From Clostridia bacterium (GTDB lineage Bacteria; Bacillota; Clostridia; Christensenellales; UBA1242): a DNA stretch of 21,657 nucleotides. The position numbers and the translations under genes were made by a program. Under the pieces are notes generated by a model. That model was not told the DNA's origin, did not search any database, and worked only from the letters and a program-made list of their open reading frames with translations. The stretch is taken from the NCBI GenBank assembly GCA_023228225.1, contig JALOBO010000021.1, forward strand, positions 1 through 21,657. The letters run 5' to 3'. Below, piece by piece: positions 7,723-14,800 of this stretch (positions are counted from its first letter, which is position 1; every line of letters starts with the position of its first letter).

Positions 7723-9378
7723 ATGGCAGGGTTTCTTAACCGACAAGTAGATGGGACAACTGTTGCTGGATGGTCAATTTCTAAATCAATCAAAAGACTT
7801 GCAAGTCTTGGGATGAACTATGAGGATATGATCATACAACAATCTAAAGCCGTTGGTGCTACGGAAGCAATGATGGGCAACCAAGGGTTTATGCCTGAGG
7901 ATTTTTTATATTCATTAGCATTAGCAGATATTGGACAAAAGAAATTCATTGCATACTTCGACAAAGGATATCCTCAACGAAGAGATTACTTACGTAATTT
8001 TGCAATGAATGGCGAAATTGACTTTATGATTGAAACAATTACAGATGAAGCAATTGTATATGATGATAGAAACTTTTTCTGTAAGCCAGATTTACAAAAC
8101 TTAAGACGTATTCTAAAAGATGATGTTCAAGATGAAATTATCAATTACATCTGGGGTGCATTCAATAAAATTTATTATGCGCATCACTTTGTTGAAGGAC
8201 AAGATGCATGGAGTTTTTTCAAACAATTCTTAATAGATGGATTTCTTGCATTTGAAATTATTTATGATCCCGAATCAAAAAACATTGTAGGTTTTAAAGA
8301 ACTTGATGCAGGTTCACTTCGTCCTGGTATATCGAAAGATGAAAATGGAAAATTGCAAAAAATCTGGGTTCAATACGAAGATATTCCAACAATGAAAAGA
8401 GAATTGTATGATTCACAGATTATTTACATATCTTATGCAAAAGGAAACTTTTCAAACCGTACATCATACGTTGAAAGATTAATTCGTTCATTTAACTTAT
8501 TACGTATTCTTGAAAATTCAAGAACAATATGGAACGTAATGAACGCATCATTCCGTATTAAAATGATTGTGCCAATCGGTACAAAATCTCCTCAAAAAGC
8601 AAAAGAATCACTTGCTGAAATGATGGCAATTTATAAAGAAGATATTAATCTTGATATGGATTCTGGTGAATTGTCAGTTAACGGTAGACCTTCAATGCAA
8701 TTCTATAAAAATTATTTGTTTCCTTCTAAAGCAGGTGAACAACCTGAAATTGATGTAATGCAAACAGCAGGAACGGATTTATCTGATACTGAAGCACTTC
8801 GATATTTTTACGATAAATTGAAATCAGATTCAAAAATTCCATTTGAACGTTTTGATAATGAAGGCGGCGGTGGATCATGGGGAATGGATGCTGGCGGTAT
8901 GAGTCGTGAAGAAATTCGATTCTCTAAATTTATAACTCGTCTTCGTTCTATTTTCCAAGAAATTATAATCAAGCCGGTAATACTTCAAGTTCAATTGAAA
9001 TACCCTTTCCTTCAAAATGATGACATGTTCAAATCTGCGTTAGGACTTGATTATGAAGAAGAAAACTTGTTCAAGGAAATGAAAATGATGGACGTTCAAA
9101 GTAAACGTGTAGAATTCGTAACAAACATGTTAGGATTAATGGTAAATGAAAAAGATGATTCAGGAATGGATTCGCAAGTACCATTTTTCGATGCAATGTT
9201 CTTAGCAGAAAAATATTTGAAAATGTCTCAATCTGATATGGAACAAAATCAAAAATATATTAACAGAAGAAAATTAGGATTGGACCCAAGAACCGGTAAA
9301 CCATTACCTAAGAAAAAACAAGAAGGCGATTCTGGCGGTGGTGATTCTGGCGGTGGTGTCGATATTCCAGGTTTATAA
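7723..9378 (+). CDS. 20: Portal vertex protein (gp20-like)
   Basis: At 551 aa it is close to T4 gp20 (524 aa), the dodecameric portal at one capsid vertex that initiates head assembly, docks the terminase and connects to the neck. Supporting features are a helical entry YLRNFAMNGEIDFMIETITDEAIVYD (T4-type MFPEVDDAINDIVNEAI), a middle FKELDAGSLRPGI, the IIYISYAKG and RLIRSFNLLRILENSRTIW helices, the MQFYKNYLFPSKAGEQPEIDVM wall/crown segment and YFYDKLKSDSKIPFERF. The C-terminus is low complexity, with charged KKKQEG followed by two copies of GDSGGG. Preceded by the endonuclease-like gene and followed by a strong terminator. Confidence 0.92.
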   Translation: MAGFLNRQVDGTTVAGWSISKSIKRLASLGMNYEDMIIQQSKAVGATEAMMGNQGFMPEDFLYSLALADIGQKKFIAYFDKGYPQRRDYLRNFAMNGEIDFMIETITDEAIVYDDRNFFCKPDLQNLRRILKDDVQDEIINYIWGAFNKIYYAHHFVEGQDAWSFFKQFLIDGFLAFEIIYDPESKNIVGFKELDAGSLRPGISKDENGKLQKIWVQYEDIPTMKRELYDSQIIYISYAKGNFSNRTSYVERLIRSFNLLRILENSRTIWNVMNASFRIKMIVPIGTKSPQKAKESLAEMMAIYKEDINLDMDSGELSVNGRPSMQFYKNYLFPSKAGEQPEIDVMQTAGTDLSDTEALRYFYDKLKSDSKIPFERFDNEGGGGSWGMDAGGMSREEIRFSKFITRLRSIFQEIIIKPVILQVQLKYPFLQNDDMFKSALGLDYEEENLFKEMKMMDVQSKRVEFVTNMLGLMVNEKDDSGMDSQVPFFDAMFLAEKYLKMSQSDMEQNQKYINRRKLGLDPRTGKPLPKKKQEGDSGGGDSGGGVDIPGL

Positions 9379-9382
9379 TAGT

Positions 9383-9427
9383 AAAAGGTTCTCTAAAACA
9401 TATCGTTAGAGAACCTTTTATTTTTTG
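9383..9427 (+). terminator. Strong Rho-independent terminator after the portal gene
   Basis: A perfect 14-bp stem (9383-9396 with 9406-9419, arm AAAAGGTTCTCTAA) with a 9-base loop, followed by A and seven-base T run to 9427. It begins four bases after the portal stop and ends the virion gene block. The next 135 bases hold no gene that I support. Confidence 0.92.
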
Positions 9428-9531
9428 TATAGTTGTATATAAAAAGTTGTATAAAGTTTCATATACTTGTTCTAATGAATCATGGATGCTATCTAATAAT
9501 ACTTTTTTGTTAAAACTATTACAAAGATCTG

Positions 9532-9545
9532 TATATAAAATAAAA
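9532..9545 (+). promoter_or_regulatory. Putative late promoter (TATATAAAATAAAA)
   Basis: Same AT box as before the 1641 gene (TATATAAAATAAAA), about 21 bases before the ATG at 9566 and downstream of the portal terminator, so the following genes need a promoter here. The repetition supports it; the AT-rich background limits confidence. Confidence 0.45.
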
Positions 9546-9565
9546 TTAATATTAAACATAAGTAT

Positions 9566-9841
9566 ATGAATAATTTATCTGGAGATTTCACACAAGTAGC
9601 TGAAACGTTAAGTACCAAATTTGTTAAAAAGAATACTGTAAAGGTTAAAAAACCTGAAGTCATAGAAGAAACAAAAATGACACCAGCGGAGTTGCAAAAA
9701 GAAGTTGATAATTTAATTAATGAAAGTTTAAAACTTCAAGAATCAATCGAAAAATTATACGCAAATAAAACAATCCCGGAATTATACGGTGCAAGCATAT
9801 ATGTTGGTTTATCTATTAAAACGCTAAAAACTATTAATTAA
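9566..9841 (+). CDS. Small coiled-coil protein, unknown
   Basis: A 91-aa hydrophilic protein with a basic stretch (KKNTVKVKKP) and a predicted helix or coiled coil (about 38-68, TPAELQKEVDNLINESLKLQ). No family recognised. It follows the portal gene, where T4 has small prohead-core genes 67 and 68, but there is no sequence motif to support that identity. The late-type box upstream fits a structural or assembly role. The lipoprotein gene follows after two bases. Confidence 0.6.
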   Translation: MNNLSGDFTQVAETLSTKFVKKNTVKVKKPEVIEETKMTPAELQKEVDNLINESLKLQESIEKLYANKTIPELYGASIYVGLSIKTLKTIN

Positions 9842-9843
9842 TT

Positions 9844-10092
9844 ATGAAATATTTGTTCGTACTATTACTTTCCATTTGTTTGTATTCTTGCCATCCAACG
9901 TATGTCATATTAGGATATGAACAACCTGATTGGGATTCAATAGGTTATTCGTATTTATTGCAACATGCAACATTTCCAAAGTATTATAAGTATCTATACG
10001 TAAAAGACACATGCAATTGCATGCACGCAGGCGATACCGTTTTCTTTACACGTGAAAATGATTCTTTGGTTGTAAACAAATTTAAAAAATAA
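9844..10092 (+). CDS. Small phage-encoded lipoprotein
   Basis: An 82-aa protein with a short basic N-terminus (MK), a hydrophobic core (YLFVLLLSICL) and a lipobox ending in YSC, so the lipidated cysteine would be C16. The mature part is about 66 residues, Tyr-rich, with a CNC pair (DTCNCMHAGDTVFF) that could form a disulfide outside the cytoplasm. The function is unknown. Some phage lipoproteins block superinfection by shielding receptors or DNA entry; this is a family-level analogy, not evidence. The stop overlaps the next ATG by one base. Confidence 0.7.
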   Translation: MKYLFVLLLSICLYSCHPTYVILGYEQPDWDSIGYSYLLQHATFPKYYKYLYVKDTCNCMHAGDTVFFTRENDSLVVNKFKK

Positions 10093-10712
10093 TGAAAACA
10101 GAAATTATTCCAGTGATTCATATGTTGAATCAAAATCAAGTTTTAACAAATGTCAGAACTTGTATTGAATGCGGTATCAAAAAAGTATTTTTGATTAACC
10201 ATGAAGTAACCGTAGATGAATTAATAGAATGCGCATTACGTGTTAAAAAAGATTATCCTGAATTGTGGGTAGGCGTTAATATGTTAGGCATCAGCACATT
10301 AATGGCGCTGCACAACGATTTATCAGTTGACGGCTTATGGTGCGATGGCACGGTTTCATCACTTGATGCATCATTGGTTAGAAATTTTAAAGGCATTTTC
10401 TTCGGCGGATTAGCATTCAAATATCAACCACAGCCAAAAGATTTGAAATTAGCATGTGAAGACGCAAAAATTGCAACAGATGTCGCAACAACAAGTGGCG
10501 TAGGAACAGGTAAAGCAGCAGATATAAATAAAGTACTAGCAATTCGTGAATACTTGGGTGAACACCCAATGGCAATTGCATCTGGTGTATCACTTTCAAA
10601 TATCGAACAGTATGTGGGTATTGTTGATTACTTATTAGTTGCATCTAGTATAACATCACCTGGCGAAATCATATATAAAGCTGAATTACTAAAATTGGTT
10701 AATAAGTTATGA
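10092..10712 (+). CDS. BtpA-like TIM-barrel protein
   Basis: A 206-aa cytoplasmic alpha/beta protein whose C-terminal half matches the BtpA/SgcQ family of TIM barrels: VGVNMLG near strand 3, DVATTSGVGTGKAAD, a PMAIASGVSLSNIEQY phosphate-binding-like loop, then VDYLLVASSI. The N-terminus is MKTEIIPVIHML, as expected for a first barrel strand. Family members are poorly characterised; BtpA was named for photosystem I accumulation, and the barrel resembles phosphoribosyl-handling enzymes. It is shorter than typical BtpA (about 250-270 aa). Overlapped one base by the upstream lipoprotein stop and four bases (ATGA) by the next gene. Together with the NAD synthetase and phosphoribosyltransferase further on, it may belong to nucleotide or NAD metabolism; that link is inference. 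Confidence 0.6.
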   Translation: MKTEIIPVIHMLNQNQVLTNVRTCIECGIKKVFLINHEVTVDELIECALRVKKDYPELWVGVNMLGISTLMALHNDLSVDGLWCDGTVSSLDASLVRNFKGIFFGGLAFKYQPQPKDLKLACEDAKIATDVATTSGVGTGKAADINKVLAIREYLGEHPMAIASGVSLSNIEQYVGIVDYLLVASSITSPGEIIYKAELLKLVNKL

Positions 10713-10957
10713 GTAGATTAAAAAGAAAACATCGAGAAGATATAAAGTTCGTCAGTGGCAAAATGGGCGTGAATGATCTTTTCGATAATATGATAAAAGC
10801 AGCATGTAGAATAAATGATGAAGAATATGATTATATATGCGAAAATTTAACAGATGATGAATCATTAATTTTTTTGAAAGATGATGAACTTTCAATAAAA
10901 GAAAAAAGAGAATTCTTAAGAATTTTAGAATCGCATTTGGAAAAATTTTATGCATAA
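10709..10957 (+). CDS. Small hypothetical protein
   Basis: An 82-aa charged, all-helical protein with a basic N-terminus (SRLKRKHRED) and acidic middle (DEEYDYICENLTDDESL). No family recognised. It overlaps the TIM-barrel gene by four bases (ATGA), implying coupled translation. It is followed by a Bacteroidota-type promoter for the next gene. Confidence 0.6.
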   Translation: MSRLKRKHREDIKFVSGKMGVNDLFDNMIKAACRINDEEYDYICENLTDDESLIFLKDDELSIKEKREFLRILESHLEKFYA

Positions 10958-10960
10958 TAA

Positions 10961-10992
10961 TTTGCTATTGCTTCATAAATGTTGTATATTTG
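10961..10992 (+). promoter_or_regulatory. Bacteroidota-type promoter, copy 1
   Basis: -33 element TTTG (10961-10964), 20-nt spacer, -7 element TATATTTG (10985-10992), matching the Bacteroidota consensus TTTG/TTG then TAnnTTTG. It is one of five near-identical copies. The start codon of the next gene is about 25 bases after the -7 box. Confidence 0.85.
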
Positions 10993-11016
10993 ATTTTACA
11001 TTAATAAAAATTGAAT

Positions 11017-11808
11017 ATGAAAATTAATTTATCATTTGAAATTGCATCGGAAGATTTTTTGAAAATGGAAAAGAAGAATCTTGACATTGAAATGACCGAT
11101 ATAACAGAAGATATCCAAAGTATTTCTTATACAACAAAAATACCTAAACATTTATATTCTTATATTGTTGATACCACACCGTGGTTTATGAAGGAAGGTC
11201 ATAAAGGATATAATGATAGAGGCTGCTACCCGCCATATAAACAAAAAATTGTTTCTACTGACATACGTGAATTGCGTAAAATTATTTCTGAAGCATCAAC
11301 ATACGCAATTGAACGTAAACGAATTGAACTTGCAAATGAAACAAAGGTAATTTGTATTAAGTTTTCGACTGGAACATTAAAATGTAGAACTGATTATAAT
11401 CATGCTGATGCAGGATTAAAAACAAACATATCGTTTCAATATTTTGTTTCTTATGTAAAAGAAACAAATCGTTATTTATTTAATGATGAAGATGCGCCAA
11501 AAATAAAAACGTATTACTCGAGGAAAAGAAATTCACCTACATCTGCAACTACTGCACATACTGATACTGGTGGCTGTGAAACAACATCTGAGTTTTTGCA
11601 TCATTCGCATAACAACGCAGGTATATTTGAACGAGAATACACAATCATTGCTTGGACAAAAGAACGCGAAGAATTTTTTGAAAAAGTTCAACAAAATTTT
11701 ATAAAGTTATCAAATGAACTTTCAAATTTCTTGTTGAATTTAGATAATGATAAGGTTGATGCTTTAATGTCAAATTCTAATTTAATTTTATTGCAAAATA
11801 ATCAGTAA
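11017..11808 (+). CDS. Hypothetical protein
   Basis: A 263-aa soluble protein with no family I recognise. I choose the ATG at 11017 over the in-frame TTG six bases earlier because the leader then matches those of the other promoter copies. The N-terminal half is Lys/Glu-rich with several YxxKIPKHLYSYIVDTTPWF-like aromatic segments. A Ser/Thr-rich stretch (about 170-190, PTSATTAHTDTGG) with HH precedes a C-terminal helix (EREEFFEKVQQNFIKLSNEL). It is monocistronic-looking, with promoter copy 1 upstream and copy 2 directly downstream. Confidence 0.65.
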   Translation: MKINLSFEIASEDFLKMEKKNLDIEMTDITEDIQSISYTTKIPKHLYSYIVDTTPWFMKEGHKGYNDRGCYPPYKQKIVSTDIRELRKIISEASTYAIERKRIELANETKVICIKFSTGTLKCRTDYNHADAGLKTNISFQYFVSYVKETNRYLFNDEDAPKIKTYYSRKRNSPTSATTAHTDTGGCETTSEFLHHSHNNAGIFEREYTIIAWTKEREEFFEKVQQNFIKLSNELSNFLLNLDNDKVDALMSNSNLILLQNNQ

Positions 11809-11813
11809 AACTA

Positions 11814-11844
11814 TTGCTATTACATCATAAATGTTGTATATTTG
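11814..11844 (+). promoter_or_regulatory. Bacteroidota-type promoter, copy 2
   Basis: TTG (11814-11816), 20-nt spacer, TATATTTG (11837-11844), followed by the ATTTTAATTAATTGA leader shared with copy 4. It drives the 79-aa gene at 11870. Confidence 0.87.
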
Positions 11845-11869
11845 ATTTTAATTAATTGATAAAATAAAA

Positions 11870-12109
11870 ATGGAAACAAATCATCGACCACTAAAAGAAA
11901 TTGCAAATGAAATTCGTTCCGATTGGAAAAACGTCGGTTACGGTGCAAAACCATATCTTGACGCAATGTCAACGTTGCAATCAATAAATGATAATTATTA
12001 CGCTGATTCTGCAAGATCTATTATTTGTTACTTTTTAGGTAATGCACAATATTGGCGCGGAGAAACAGCGAAAAGAATTAAAATTGAACTTAATAAAATG
12101 TTAGAATAA
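11870..12109 (+). CDS. Small conserved protein of unknown function
   Basis: A 79-aa protein of a compact family I recall from many phages and some bacteria, with the pattern PLKEIANEIRSDWKNV, YGAKPYLDAMSTL, NYYADSARSIICYFL, then WRGETAKRIKIEL. It is strikingly conserved but without a known function. It is predicted to be all-helical and cytoplasmic. It has its own Bacteroidota-type promoter and is followed by an inverted repeat. Confidence 0.7.
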   Translation: METNHRPLKEIANEIRSDWKNVGYGAKPYLDAMSTLQSINDNYYADSARSIICYFLGNAQYWRGETAKRIKIELNKMLE

Positions 12110-12120
12110 TGTTTTGCTAA

Positions 12121-12145
12121 TAAGATTACAAATTTTGTAATCTTA
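12121..12145 (+). terminator. Perfect inverted repeat, probable terminator-like hairpin
   Basis: 12-bp arms (TAAGATTACAAA and its reverse complement) separated by a single T; in practice a 10-bp stem with a short AT loop. It starts 11 bases after the 79-aa gene and is followed by TAT rather than a T run, so it could be a weak terminator, an mRNA 3' stabiliser or an operator for the late-type box just downstream. Confidence 0.55.
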
Positions 12146-12151
12146 TATGAA

Positions 12152-12165
12152 TATATAAATAAAAA
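12152..12165 (+). promoter_or_regulatory. Putative late promoter with exact TATAAATA
   Basis: TATATAAATAAAAA contains the exact T4 late promoter octamer TATAAATA (12154-12161), 13 bases before the ATG of a GIY-YIG endonuclease at 12174. The same 13-base string recurs before the second GIY-YIG gene. Confidence 0.6.
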
Positions 12166-12173
12166 TATCAAGT

Positions 12174-13163
12174 ATGGAATTTTATGTGTATGTTTATCTC
12201 AATCCGTTGAAGCCTGGCAATTATACATTTGATGATATCATTTTTAATTATGAACCTTTTTATGTAGGTAGAGGTAAAGGAATGCGAATGACTGCACACA
12301 TGTTTAAATCGACAAGTGTAAACGCGTTAAAGCAGAACATAATAAATAAGATAAAAACGTCCGGTTATACACCTATAATTTTAAAAGTTTACGATAGTCT
12401 AACGTTTGTTGAATCTTGCAATAAAGAAATTGATTTAATAAGAAAAATAGGACGACGTGATTTACGGGAGGGTCCATTATCTAATATGACAGACGGCGGC
12501 GAAGGAACAGTTAACAGAAAATTGAAAAAAGAAAGCTTAGATAAAATGCGGAAAATTGTTGATGTTATACAATTTGATAGTAACGGCAAAATACTAAAGA
12601 TTTGGGATAGTCCAGCAAACGCAGCATATCATATTAAATGCAATTCATCACACATATTCAGAGCGTGCAATGATTCAGAGCGAAATAAATACAGAAAAGT
12701 TCACAATAGTTACTGGAAGTATTTGGCAAATGAAACTGTACACGAGATAATTGATGTTCCGTTACAGTATAAAGCTATTTGTCAATATTCATTAGATGGT
12801 AAATTTATAAGAGAATTTTTTAATTCAAAAGATGCAAACAGTGAAGGTTTCCATGCTGGTCATGTGAAAATATGTTGTGATAGAAATAATAAAGATAATA
12901 GTAATTACAAGTTTAATGAATATATGTGGTTTTATACAACAGATTGTAATTATAAAAATATGCAAGCATACAATAGAAATCTACAGAATGCAGCAAAAAT
13001 CAAACAGACTATATTACAAATAAATAATGAAAACGTATCGTTAAAAGAATGGACACTATCCGAACTTCGCGATAATAATTTCGTGACAAAAACAATATTA
13101 ATGTGCTGCAAAAATAAATTGAAGAAATCGCAAGGTTTTTCATGGAAATTTAAAAATAATTAG
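12174..13163 (+). CDS. GIY-YIG homing endonuclease with NUMOD1-like repeats
   Basis: A 329-aa free-standing homing endonuclease. The N-terminal nuclease shows YVYVYLNP (GIY element), EPFYVGRGKGMRMTAH (YIG element with catalytic Arg/His), and NKEIDLIRKIGRRD, supplying the metal-binding Glu. A SNMTDGGEG joint leads to a helix (KKESLDKMRKI) and NUMOD1-like DNA-binding units: VIQFDSNGKILKIWDSPANA, AICQYSLDGKFIREFFNSKD and a third, TILQINNENVSLKEW. These cut an allele lacking the gene and promote its spread. A late-type TATAAATA box precedes it, as for T4 I-TevI. It ends in TAG. There is no sign of an intron, so it is probably intergenic. Confidence 0.88.
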   Translation: MEFYVYVYLNPLKPGNYTFDDIIFNYEPFYVGRGKGMRMTAHMFKSTSVNALKQNIINKIKTSGYTPIILKVYDSLTFVESCNKEIDLIRKIGRRDLREGPLSNMTDGGEGTVNRKLKKESLDKMRKIVDVIQFDSNGKILKIWDSPANAAYHIKCNSSHIFRACNDSERNKYRKVHNSYWKYLANETVHEIIDVPLQYKAICQYSLDGKFIREFFNSKDANSEGFHAGHVKICCDRNNKDNSNYKFNEYMWFYTTDCNYKNMQAYNRNLQNAAKIKQTILQINNENVSLKEWTLSELRDNNFVTKTILMCCKNKLKKSQGFSWKFKNN

Positions 13164-13171
13164 TATTTCCC

Positions 13172-13202
13172 TTGCTATCGGTTTCGTAATGTTGTATATT
13201 TG
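13172..13202 (+). promoter_or_regulatory. Bacteroidota-type promoter, copy 3
   Basis: TTG (13172-13174), 20-nt spacer, TATATTTG (13195-13202). This copy differs most in the spacer but keeps TTGCTAT at the 5' end and AATGTTG before the -7 box. It drives the nucleotidyltransferase at 13229. Confidence 0.83.
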
Positions 13203-13228
13203 ATTTTAACAATTAATAAAATAAAAAA

Positions 13229-14248
13229 ATGGGTGGAAAGGCAATGGCAATTTTAAATGTGTACACTGAACGAAAAACAACAAGTGAACACTTGCGAATA
13301 CAAGACGAATTAATTCCTGTTATAACTGAAATGTTTAATACAGAAGTTGCAACAGTATCTTTTTATAGAACAAAAGAAACGCATGGCGATTTGGATTTAC
13401 TTATCCTAAACACAGGAGATTTAGGAAACATAGGCGAACGGTTAAAAGCAAGATTTGGACCGGTATATTGCAATGGCAATGTATATTCATTTGAATATCA
13501 AAAATATCAAGTTGATATTATACCGCAGCCTACAAGGAATTGGGAAACAGCAAAAGATTTCTTTTCGTGGGATCCTACTGGAAATCTTATGGGTAAAATT
13601 GCTCATAAATTTGGTTTGAAATATGGGTTTGAAGGATTAATCTTTCCATTCCGAACATTTTCTGGAAGATTAACAACAGACATTGTTATTTCTAAAGATT
13701 CACGTAAAATTTTTGAATTTTTAGGTTATGATTACGACCGATATTTAAAAGGTTTTGATACAACCGAGGAAATTTTTGAATGGATTATTGAAGGAAAATA
13801 TTTCAATGTTGATAATTTCCAAATGGAAAACTTAAATCATATTGACCGTAAGCGTAATGCTAAACGTTCAACATATCAAGGATTCCTTGAATATGCTGAG
13901 AAAAATAATGTTCAATCGAAATTTACTTTCTTAAAGAACAAGGAAGAATATCATGATACTATTGATTCGTTTTTCCCAGAAGCAAATTTCAAAACAACAC
14001 TTTTGAAATTACAAGAAACTGATAAACGAAATCAACGTGTTTCCGAAGCAATTAACGGTGACATGATTATGGAAGCAACAGGTTTAAAAGGTCAAGAACT
14101 TGGAAAGGTTATTACTGCATTTAAGGAAAATGTTGCAAACAATTTCAAAGATGGCTCATACAATGATGCAATTGCAAGTTTCATTGATTCAGGTTTAAAC
14201 CCAATGGAAATATTCATGGATTACTACAGTATTTACAAATCGTTATAA
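13229..14248 (+). CDS. Nucleotidyltransferase (Pol X/CCA-adding enzyme-like)
   Basis: A 339-aa Pol beta-superfamily nucleotidyltransferase. The palm shows KETHGDLDLLI, with metal ligands D54 and D56, and a third aspartate D96 in YQVDII. The following FSWDPTGNLMGKIAHKFGLKYGFEGLIF resembles the Pol X segment FTGSxxHNxxLRxxAxxxGLKxxEYGL. Residues 210-245 are strongly basic. The C-terminus MIMEATGLKGQELGKVI resembles the substrate-distal helix of CCA-adding enzymes (LGLKPGPxxGKIL). It could therefore be a repair polymerase or a tRNA 3'-end enzyme. The phage tRNA 465 bases downstream lacks an encoded CCA, which slightly favours the latter. The ATG at 13229 follows promoter copy 3; the ATG at 13244 is an alternative start. 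Confidence 0.7.
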   Translation: MGGKAMAILNVYTERKTTSEHLRIQDELIPVITEMFNTEVATVSFYRTKETHGDLDLLILNTGDLGNIGERLKARFGPVYCNGNVYSFEYQKYQVDIIPQPTRNWETAKDFFSWDPTGNLMGKIAHKFGLKYGFEGLIFPFRTFSGRLTTDIVISKDSRKIFEFLGYDYDRYLKGFDTTEEIFEWIIEGKYFNVDNFQMENLNHIDRKRNAKRSTYQGFLEYAEKNNVQSKFTFLKNKEEYHDTIDSFFPEANFKTTLLKLQETDKRNQRVSEAINGDMIMEATGLKGQELGKVITAFKENVANNFKDGSYNDAIASFIDSGLNPMEIFMDYYSIYKSL

Positions 14249-14251
14249 TAT

Positions 14252-14707
14252 ATGAAAAGAATTATTACTTTTTTGTTGATACTTTCAACTATCATAACAA
14301 TGCAATCGTGTAGAATGTATCGCACGATTGCATTTAAAATATCTCCAGAAATTCATAGCGGTAAAGGATATGACTATCTTGTTGTTGATACTGTTACTTT
14401 TATGGCAAATATTAAAGTAACAAATAAAGAAAAATTACAAGGTCATAATGATACCGCAATGAAAATTTACGCAACAGTTTTGCAACGATCTAATTGGCCA
14501 TGTGTCTATAAAATTATATATGCTAATGCAGATTCGCCTTGTTTACAAATGTATGATATCATAAATATCGCAAAAGGACAAAGAGGTTGGGTTACGAATG
14601 AATATCAAGGAAAATCAGTAGGACGAAGACACATCATACCAAAAAAGAAAATTCGATTGCAAGAAGATAAGAACATCACGTTAGGAGAACGAATACAGAT
14701 GAAATAA
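14252..14707 (+). CDS. Second phage lipoprotein, unknown function
   Basis: A 151-aa protein with MKR, a hydrophobic core (IITFLLILSTIITM) and lipobox MQSC, making C20 the likely lipidated residue. The mature domain is beta-like with IAFKISPEIHSGKGYDYLVVD, a C..C pair (PCVYK, SPCLQM) and a basic end (RRHIIPKKKIRLQEDK). No family recognised. It resembles Bacteroidota small lipoproteins in design. Placement on the host cell surface or periplasm, perhaps for superinfection control, is inference. It starts three bases after the nucleotidyltransferase and lies just before the tRNA. Confidence 0.65.
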   Translation: MKRIITFLLILSTIITMQSCRMYRTIAFKISPEIHSGKGYDYLVVDTVTFMANIKVTNKEKLQGHNDTAMKIYATVLQRSNWPCVYKIIYANADSPCLQMYDIINIAKGQRGWVTNEYQGKSVGRRHIIPKKKIRLQEDKNITLGERIQMK

Positions 14708-14712
14708 TATTT

Positions 14713-14785
14713 GGCCCGTTAGCTCAACTGGTAGAGCGGAGGATTCTAACCCCTCAGGTCGTGGGTTCGACACCCACACGGATCA
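14713..14785 (+). tRNA. tRNA with CUA anticodon (putative amber suppressor)
   Basis: Cloverleaf: acceptor 14713-14719 with 14778-14784; D-stem GCTC/GAGC (14722-14725, 14734-14737); anticodon stem 14739-14743 with 14751-14755; anticodon loop TTCTAAC (14744-14750); variable AGGTC; T-stem GTGGG/CCCAC with loop TTCGACA; discriminator A14785. U33, A37 and pyrimidine 32 are all in place, so the anticodon is CTA (14746-14748), reading UAG. Flaws are a C3-A70 mismatch, a G2-U71 wobble and an A31-C39 mismatch closing the loop. No CCA is encoded (CTC follows). A one-base shift would give anticodon TCT (Arg), but needs a purine at 32, no base 26 and an internal mismatch. I see no basis to assign the amino acid. 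Confidence 0.75.
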
Positions 14786-14800
14786 CTCCTGAATAAATTT

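Noticed and set aside
9430..9460. Repeated AGTTGTATA-like units after the portal terminator
   Set aside because: Short, imperfect and AT-rich; not enough to call a repeat array, origin or promoter.
9308..9559. Minus-strand reading frame of 83 codons over the portal end, terminator and gap
   Set aside because: Its first half looks protein-like, but it runs through a perfect terminator hairpin and the portal 3' end, and every other gene is on the + strand.
11011..11016. TTG start for the 11017 gene
   Set aside because: The ATG six bases later fits the leader length of the other promoter copies. The same reasoning favours ATG at 16012 over TTG 16003, and ATG at 19468 over TTG 19465.
14739..14755. 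Reading the tRNA as Arg (anticodon TCT)
   Set aside because: It needs an A at position 32, no base 26 and an internal A-C mismatch. The CTA reading keeps standard spacing, U33, and pyrimidine 32.
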